Below are positions 29,861 through 35,167 of a DNA stretch of 35,167 bases, piece after piece. Position numbers and translations under genes: made by a program. Positions within the stretch are counted from its first letter, which is position 1. Every line of letters begins with the position of its first letter. Below the pieces are notes generated by a model that was not told where the DNA came from, ran no database searches, and saw nothing but the letters and a program-made list of their open reading frames with translations. Origin of the DNA: an uncultured Saprospirales bacterium (GTDB lineage Bacteria > Bacteroidota > Bacteroidia > Chitinophagales > JADIYW01). The stretch lies in NCBI GenBank assembly GCA_938008535.1, contig CALLKF010000144.1, positions 1 to 35,167 on the forward strand, given 5' to 3'.

Positions 29861-31348
29861 ATGGAAACACTATCTCACTTTTCATCAACCAACAAATTTG
29901 CAGGCGACGGCTTAACGTTTGATGACGTTTTATTGCTACCAGCGTATTCGCAAATTTTACCAAGAGAAACACAACTTCAAACAAAGGTTACTCGAAACAT
30001 TACGATTAATATTCCAATATTATCGGCTGCGATGGATACGGTTACCGAAGCAAACTTAGCCATTGCACTTGCGCGCGAAGGTGGAATTGGTGTGTTACAT
30101 AAAAACATGTCGATTGATGCACAAGCACAAGAAGTACGCAAAGTAAAGCGTTCGGAAAGTGGTATGATTACCGATCCAATTACGTTGAAACCAACTGCAA
30201 AAGTGGCAGAAGCGTTTGCTTTAATGTCGGAAAATAGAATTGGTGGAATTCCAATTACCAACGAATCAGGAATTTTGGTTGGTATCTTAACGAACCGCGA
30301 TTTGCGTTTTTGTAAAGATAAAAATATGCTGATTCAGGATTTAATGACGAAAGACAGATTGATTACTGCGCCAGAAAAAACTACCTTACAGCAAGCCGAA
30401 GATATTTTGCACGAATACCGAATTGAGAAATTGCCTGTTGTCGACAAAAATGGAAAACTCATCGGTTTAATTACGTATAAAGATATTACCAAAGTTAAAA
30501 ATTATCCTTTTTCTTCTAAAGACGATGCTGGTAGATTGCGCGTGGCTGCTGCAGTTGGCGTCACGGCTGATATGATGCAACGCATCGAAGCATTGGTGCA
30601 TGTTGGCGTTGATTTTATTTGTATTGATACGGCACATGGACATTCGCAAGGTGTGTTAACAGCTATCAAAAATGCAAAACAAACGTTTCCAAATTTAGAT
30701 ATAGTTGGTGGAAATGTAGCCACTGGTGCTGCAGCAAAAGCACTCGCAGACGCTGGTGTGGATGCAGTAAAAGTTGGCGTTGGACCAGGTTCTATTTGCA
30801 CCACAAGAGTTGTAGCAGGCGTTGGTGTTCCACAATTAAGTGCTATTTACGATGCAGCAGTTGCACTAAAAAACACTGGCGTTCCTATCATTGGTGATGG
30901 CGGAATTCGTTACACTGGCGATATGGTGAAAGCATTGGCAGCTGGAGCAAATACCATTATGGCTGGTTCTTTATTTGCTGGTTCAGAAGAAAGTCCAGGT
31001 AAAACAGTAATTTTTGAAGGACGAAAATTTAAAACTTATCGTGGAATGGGTAGTTTAGAAGCTATGCAGGAAGGAAGCAAAGACCGATATTTCCAAGATG
31101 TAGAAGAAGATATAAAAAAATTAGTTCCAGAAGGAATTGTTGGTCGAGTGCCGTATAAAGGAACGCTGAGTGAAATTGTATATCAGTTTGTTGGTGGCTT
31201 GCGTGCAGGTATGGGTTACTGTGGTGCAAAAGATATTACTTCGTTACAAGACCATGCACAATTCGTTAAAATAACACATGCAGGTGTAAACGAATCGCAT
31301 CCACACGATGTAACGATTACGAACGAAGCACCGAATTATAGTAGATAG
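29861..31348 (+). CDS. guaB: Inosine-5'-monophosphate dehydrogenase
   Basis: A 495-residue enzyme that oxidises IMP to XMP with NAD, the committed step of GMP synthesis. The N-terminal barrel starts GLTFDDVLLLPAYSQ. Two CBS domains occupy ~95-205 (MITDPITLKPTAKV; DLMTKDRLITAPEKTTL) and bind regulatory nucleotides. The catalytic loop GPGSICTTRVVAGVGVPQ has the nucleophilic Cys; GDGGIRYTGD and MAGSLFAGSEESPG bind phosphate; the mobile flap includes EGIVGRVPYKG with the catalytic Arg. Length and order are canonical. A small membrane protein gene starts 5 nt after the stop. Confidence 0.98.
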   Translation: METLSHFSSTNKFAGDGLTFDDVLLLPAYSQILPRETQLQTKVTRNITINIPILSAAMDTVTEANLAIALAREGGIGVLHKNMSIDAQAQEVRKVKRSESGMITDPITLKPTAKVAEAFALMSENRIGGIPITNESGILVGILTNRDLRFCKDKNMLIQDLMTKDRLITAPEKTTLQQAEDILHEYRIEKLPVVDKNGKLIGLITYKDITKVKNYPFSSKDDAGRLRVAAAVGVTADMMQRIEALVHVGVDFICIDTAHGHSQGVLTAIKNAKQTFPNLDIVGGNVATGAAAKALADAGVDAVKVGVGPGSICTTRVVAGVGVPQLSAIYDAAVALKNTGVPIIGDGGIRYTGDMVKALAAGANTIMAGSLFAGSEESPGKTVIFEGRKFKTYRGMGSLEAMQEGSKDRYFQDVEEDIKKLVPEGIVGRVPYKGTLSEIVYQFVGGLRAGMGYCGAKDITSLQDHAQFVKITHAGVNESHPHDVTITNEAPNYSR

Positions 31349-31353
31349 AACTG

Positions 31354-31626
31354 ATGAGCAACACATCAAAAGCAGTTGGTGGATTTTCTATATTAGGATT
31401 TTTAGGAATACTTTTTCACTTATTGCATAGTGCGTTTGGTATTTATGAATATAATCATAAGACAGATGTTCATAATAGTATAGAGATGTCAATTAAAAAT
31501 TTGCAACAACTTCAACAAGATATGGATTCTATCAGAGAAAACGTAAAAGATACAATTCTCAGAGATTCGCTGATCCAAGAAAGAGCAAGAAAAGAAATGG
31601 ATAAAATTGGATCGTCAATTAATTAG
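31354..31626 (+). CDS. Small coiled-coil membrane protein downstream of guaB
   Basis: Unrecognised, 90 residues. An N-terminal hydrophobic helix (FSILGFLGILFHLLHSAFGIY) without a clear cleavage site is followed by a polar helix with heptad-like hydrophobic spacing (IEMSIKNLQQLQQDMDSIRE onward), so it is probably a bitopic membrane protein with a coiled-coil tail. It starts 5 nt after guaB and therefore almost certainly shares its transcript. No link to purine metabolism can be inferred from its sequence. Confidence 0.7.
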   Translation: MSNTSKAVGGFSILGFLGILFHLLHSAFGIYEYNHKTDVHNSIEMSIKNLQQLQQDMDSIRENVKDTILRDSLIQERARKEMDKIGSSIN

Positions 31627-31759
31627 ATTTTAAATTCAACTTCTCAACTTTATTTGTCCAAAATTAGCATAACAGCATCATCTCATTTTGATTCAAAGCA
31701 AAAGATAAAGCAAAAAAATTAACTAATGAAATAGATAACTTGTAGCTAAATGAACATAC

Positions 31760-32686
31760 ATGAAAAAGATGTTGACTTATTTGTTTTATAGTTTTTTTAT
31801 TATTGGATGTGTTTTATTCATCGGCACATTTTTAGGAAATTATTTTTGGTTTTTTGATTTGATAAGCCACTTCAGAATTCAAGCGCTTCTTGTTTTTATT
31901 CTTACACTTTTTGGCTTTATTTTTCTGAATGACAAGAAGTTTATCATCATAAATACAGCGATTGTTTTTTATATTTTGATAAGTATTATTCCGTTTTATT
32001 TTTCAAATGAAAAAAGAATAAAGCCAAATAACAACCTAAAATTATTTTACACCAACGTTTTAACTTCAAATCAAAATTTTGGTACTTTAACTAATTTAAT
32101 TCAACAAGAGAATCCAGATATTATTGGTTTGATTGAAGTAAATAAAGATTGGGAAAGCCATATTCATTGTGACCTTGATGAATACAAATATATAGTATCG
32201 CTACCACGAGACGATAATTTTGGTGTTCTACTGCTTTCAAAAAAAGAAATTTTATATTCAGAAATAAAATACTTCTGTAGTTATGAAATTCCAACTATTT
32301 ATGCTTGTATAAAATCTGGAAATGACTCTATACATTTTATTTTGACGAACACAATTCCACCAACAAGCAGTTACGATTTTATCCAAAGAAATTTGCATCT
32401 CGAAAACATTAATAAATTTGTAAAACATCAATCAAATTCAATAATAGTTGGTGATTTTAATTGTTCTTCTTTTTCTCAGAATTACAATAGAATTCTAAAA
32501 AAATCGGATTTAAAAGATTCTAGAATTGGCTTTGGCTTACAACCATCTTGGCCAACTTGGGCACCAATATTTTATGTTACATTAGATCACATTTTAGTGA
32601 GCAAAAATATCAATATTATAGACAGAAAAACACTTTCTGGTTTCGGTTCTGATCATTTACCAATAGTGATGGAATTTAGTTTGTAG
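31760..32686 (+). CDS. Membrane-anchored endonuclease/exonuclease/phosphatase-family protein
   Basis: A 308-residue protein with about three N-terminal membrane helices (residues ~5-85) and a C-terminal EEP phosphoesterase domain outside the membrane. Motifs in order: KLFYTNVLTSN, IIGLIEVNKDW (metal Glu), the central segment LTNTIPPTSS where typical family members have a catalytic His, IIVGDFNCSSFS (Asp, Asn), TLDHILVS and GSDHLPIV (catalytic Asp-His). Topology and order resemble YafD-like proteins. The missing His in the central segment may lower or alter activity. It is unrelated in detail to the EEP lipoprotein at 3339. Function unknown beyond phosphodiester or phosphomonoester cleavage. 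Confidence 0.82.
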   Translation: MKKMLTYLFYSFFIIGCVLFIGTFLGNYFWFFDLISHFRIQALLVFILTLFGFIFLNDKKFIIINTAIVFYILISIIPFYFSNEKRIKPNNNLKLFYTNVLTSNQNFGTLTNLIQQENPDIIGLIEVNKDWESHIHCDLDEYKYIVSLPRDDNFGVLLLSKKEILYSEIKYFCSYEIPTIYACIKSGNDSIHFILTNTIPPTSSYDFIQRNLHLENINKFVKHQSNSIIVGDFNCSSFSQNYNRILKKSDLKDSRIGFGLQPSWPTWAPIFYVTLDHILVSKNINIIDRKTLSGFGSDHLPIVMEFSL

Positions 32687-32699
32687 CTGAGAAAAAATA

Positions 32700-33908
32700 T
32701 TACTCTTCTTCTTCCAATTTCAAGTATTTTATCATCGCTTTTCGTTTGTTCATAAATGGAAGTTCAATGCGTTTGTACAATAGATGCGCAACAACAAAAG
32801 TTAAACTAATCCACATTAAATATACTATGTAAATGTTATTTATAGCTTTATTTACATACAATCCAAATGATATTGTTTTTAAGAAAGTTCCATGTACTAA
32901 GAAAATTGAATACGAAATAAAACTAATGTATAATATCAAATTGCTTAAAAAGGATGGTTTGTATTTTATAGATTTCAGAAAAGGCAAGCACAATATTAAC
33001 GCTAAAGGATTAATAAAATCGTAAAAAACAAAATGATAAAACGTCATGGCTTTGCCTGTTGCAAAGTTAAAATGCCACGGTAATGTTTTTAATTTAGGTA
33101 ACTCTGTTCGCATGGTTTCATTTGTCCAGGCCCAAAGTAAAAACATAGTGGAAAAATAAACAATTACACCTATACACAACGTTATGTAACGATATTTATG
33201 CCATATTTTTGGATAAATATAACAAATATACGCAGCTAATAAACCTAGCGCTATCGTGTCTAATCGAAGTACGGTAATGGCTTTATAAAACAAAAAATAG
33301 GTTACCGATTGATTGATTGGTATTCTAAAATAATAGAATACTTTTAATGACATACTTGAGATGATCATAAAAAGCAAAATACCAAGGTATGCTTTGTGTT
33401 TAGACTTTACTATAAATAAATATAATATTAAAAAACCTGACGGAAATAAAATATAAAACCATTCTTCCACAGAAATTGTCCAGGTTTCTATATAAAATCC
33501 GTTATAAATTTTAAACGAATTCTGTAAAAACATGAAATTTAAATATGGTATGAATAATTTTTTTGTTATTAGACATACTAATAATGACAGAAAAATCAAC
33601 ATAAAATAGTATGCTGGTAGCGTTCGGCCCCAACGCATCACTAAAAATCTACCTAAAAATTTAAAATTTAATTTATCTGTTTTGTTTATTTCCTTTAGAA
33701 ACGAATAGCCAATCAAAAAACCACTGCAAACAAAAAACATATTCACTGGATCAGGAAAAGGAATATGTACAAAATTGAATCCTTTTACAGTCGCAAGGTC
33801 ATTGATAAAATGTATGTGACTTACTAGTATTACTGAAAATGCTCTAACTATGTCAAAGCCAAAATAGCGTTTCTCAGGAGATGTTATTATTGAAAATATT
33901 CCTTTCAT
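32700..33908 (-). CDS. Acyltransferase 3 family membrane protein (OafA-like)
   Basis: A 402-residue integral membrane O-acyltransferase with about ten helices. Family hallmarks: FDIVRAFSVILVSHIHF in helix 1 (conserved Arg and His), VNMFFVCSGFLIGYSFLKE, RFLVMRWGRTLPAYYF and ETWTISVEEWFYILFP. Members transfer acetyl or other acyl groups from the cytoplasm to exported sugars such as O-antigen, peptidoglycan or polysaccharide. It lacks a C-terminal SGNH domain, so any partner would be separate. It is convergent with the EEP protein gene with only 13 bp between stops. Confidence 0.93.
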   Translation of the reverse strand: MKGIFSIITSPEKRYFGFDIVRAFSVILVSHIHFINDLATVKGFNFVHIPFPDPVNMFFVCSGFLIGYSFLKEINKTDKLNFKFLGRFLVMRWGRTLPAYYFMLIFLSLLVCLITKKLFIPYLNFMFLQNSFKIYNGFYIETWTISVEEWFYILFPSGFLILYLFIVKSKHKAYLGILLFMIISSMSLKVFYYFRIPINQSVTYFLFYKAITVLRLDTIALGLLAAYICYIYPKIWHKYRYITLCIGVIVYFSTMFLLWAWTNETMRTELPKLKTLPWHFNFATGKAMTFYHFVFYDFINPLALILCLPFLKSIKYKPSFLSNLILYISFISYSIFLVHGTFLKTISFGLYVNKAINNIYIVYLMWISLTFVVAHLLYKRIELPFMNKRKAMIKYLKLEEEE

Positions 33909-33939
33909 TATAGTATTATGTAATTTTTGTTTTGTAATT

Positions 33940-33947
33940 CAAAACTA
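33940..33947 (-). promoter_or_regulatory. Putative -7 box of the acyltransferase gene
   Basis: On the minus strand TAGTTTTG (33947 to 33940) fits TAnnTTTG exactly. The start codon is at 33908, giving a leader of about 27 nt. Confidence 0.45.
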
Positions 33948-34051
33948 CAAAAACTGCATAATAAAAAAAACTGTTATTAATTTCAACCTTATGTCTTACA
34001 ATTTTCCTATTTTTTGTAGATAACTTCCATCAAAAAATCAGCGTCAAAAAG

Positions 34052-34059
34052 TATCTTTG
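34052..34059 (+). promoter_or_regulatory. -7 box of the UvrD/PcrA helicase gene
   Basis: TATCTTTG, identical to the glyS and TlpA-gene boxes, ends 5 nt before the ATG at 34065. No convincing -33 element at the usual distance. Confidence 0.6.
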
Positions 34060-34064
34060 CAGTA

Positions 34065-35167
34065 ATGCGAGAATTAGCTGAACTTAACGAAGAACAATTT
34101 AATGCGGTCACCACAATTCATGGTCCTGTGATGATTATTGCTGGCCCAGGTTCTGGCAAAACGCGTGTGCTTACTTATCGAATTGCCTATCTGATGAAAA
34201 ATGATGTCGATGCCTTTCGCATTATGGCTCTCACGTTCACCAATAAATCATCGGCAGAAATGCGCGAACGTATTGCGCAAATTGTTGGTAGTGAAGCGAA
34301 GAATTTATACATGGGCACGTTTCACTCAGTGTTTGCACGCATCTTGCGAGTAGAGGCACATCGCATGGGTTACCCAAATAATTTTACGATTTACGATCCG
34401 GACGATTGCAAATCTTTATTAAAATCGATCATAAAAGAAGAAGGTTTAAACGATAAAATATACAAACCTGCAGCAGTTTTTTATAGAATTTCAAGTGCTA
34501 AAAATGCGCTAATTGATGCTTATGCATATAAAGAAAATATGGATTTTATTGCAGATGATGAAAGTGCTGGAAAACCAAAAATTGCCGATTTATTTCAAAA
34601 ATATCAAGATAGATGTTTTAAAGCAGGAGCGATGGATTTCGATGATTTGATTTTGAAAATGTATGAGCTGCTTTCCAAATTTCCAGATGTTTTATATAAA
34701 TATCAAAAGCGTTTTTCGCACATGTTGATTGATGAGTTTCAAGACACAAATTATGCGCAATATAAAATTGTAAAACTTTTAGCAGCACAACACGAAAATG
34801 TTTGTGTGGTTGGCGATGATGCACAAAGTATCTATGCGTTTCGTGGCGCCACGATTGATAATATTTTAAGTTTTGAAAAAGACTATCCAGATTTAAAAAT
34901 ATTTAAACTTGAACAAAATTATCGCTCAACAGAATCCATAGTTGAAGCTGCAAATGATATTATCAAGTTTAATAAAGGTCAATTACCGAAAAAAATATGG
35001 ACAGATATTAAAGGTGGTGAAAAAATAAAAGTATTTAAAACAGCCAGCGACTCTGATGAAGCACGCGTGGTTGCTGATTCTATTTTCGACCAAAAAATGA
35101 GTCATCATTTAGTGCATTCTGAGTTTGCAATTTTGTATAGAACCAATGCGCAATCACGTTCGTTTGA
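34065..35167 (+). CDS. UvrD/PcrA-type ATP-dependent DNA helicase, C-terminus cut by window edge
   Basis: The frame is open from ATG 34065 to the right edge (367 codons). Superfamily 1A helicase that unwinds DNA 3'-5' in repair and replication restart. Visible motifs: Q-motif ELNEEQFNAV, Walker A AGPGSGKTRVL (motif I), LTFTNKSSAEMRERI (Ia), GTFHSVFARILR (Ib), MLIDEFQDTNYAQYKIV (motif II, with DEFQD), VVGDDAQSIYAFRGA (III) and LEQNYRST (IV). Motifs V and VI lie beyond the window. Sequence favours PcrA/UvrD over Rep or RecB, but the missing C-terminus prevents a firm symbol. Confidence 0.95.
   Translation, partial: MRELAELNEEQFNAVTTIHGPVMIIAGPGSGKTRVLTYRIAYLMKNDVDAFRIMALTFTNKSSAEMRERIAQIVGSEAKNLYMGTFHSVFARILRVEAHRMGYPNNFTIYDPDDCKSLLKSIIKEEGLNDKIYKPAAVFYRISSAKNALIDAYAYKENMDFIADDESAGKPKIADLFQKYQDRCFKAGAMDFDDLILKMYELLSKFPDVLYKYQKRFSHMLIDEFQDTNYAQYKIVKLLAAQHENVCVVGDDAQSIYAFRGATIDNILSFEKDYPDLKIFKLEQNYRSTESIVEAANDIIKFNKGQLPKKIWTDIKGGEKIKVFKTASDSDEARVVADSIFDQKMSHHLVHSEFAILYRTNAQSRSF

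Overview
The window comes from an AT-rich Bacteroidota chromosome, most likely Chitinophagales/Saprospirales-like. The evidence is: promoters of the TAnnTTTG type with no Shine-Dalgarno sequences, a T9SS type-A C-terminal sorting domain, many SPase II lipoproteins, an alpha2-type glycyl-tRNA synthetase, and intergenic spacers full of short palindromic repeats. I see no rRNA, tRNA, transposase, phage gene or CRISPR array. Two genes run off the edges: a WG-repeat protein on the left and a UvrD/PcrA helicase on the right.

Layout. 1-1259: WG-repeat protein, then a 634-bp gene-free stretch with palindromes and a 12-unit, 21-bp minisatellite. 1260-4226: glyS, a small exported protein with a problematic 5' end, and an EEP-fold lipoprotein. 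4227-9222 (minus): a probable cell-wall amino-sugar recycling operon (an AmgK-like kinase fused to a RapZ C-terminal domain, a small membrane protein, and a MurU-like nucleotidyltransferase), preceded by a Bcp peroxiredoxin and an M23 peptidase. 9266-19229: an accessory island described below. 19241-21575 (minus): LOG-family protein and a sodium:solute symporter. 21851-31626: recR, a GT2-membrane-Rossmann fusion, a TlpA-like thioredoxin, grpE, dnaJ, a GNAT acetyltransferase, a NatA/NatB-like ABC exporter, guaB and a small coiled-coil membrane protein. 31760-35167: a membrane-anchored EEP protein, an acyltransferase-3 protein (minus) and the helicase.

The most unusual part is 9266-19229. Three paralogous cytosolic helical proteins of 464-474 residues (11945, 15353, 17795) are each transcribed rightward, each divergent from an exported protein (two DUF4595-like lipoproteins and one T9SS-sorted alpha/beta hydrolase). 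The first and third divergent spacers are 117 and 116 bp. The second and third share an 18-bp inverted repeat. Three leftward transcripts end in near-identical AGCTCCG...CGGAGCT terminators, two of which lie inside the 3' end of the convergent helical gene. This looks like an amplified divergent module of unknown function, and I consider it the best candidate for an undescribed system here.

A second theme is the spacers. Several hold long inverted repeats of unrelated sequence (832-924, 21620-21765, 22468-22583, 25538-25582, 28291-28441), and similar repeat-like DNA seems to have entered coding sequence in two places. Several genes carry the -7 box only 3-5 nt before the ATG, which predicts leaderless or nearly leaderless mRNAs.
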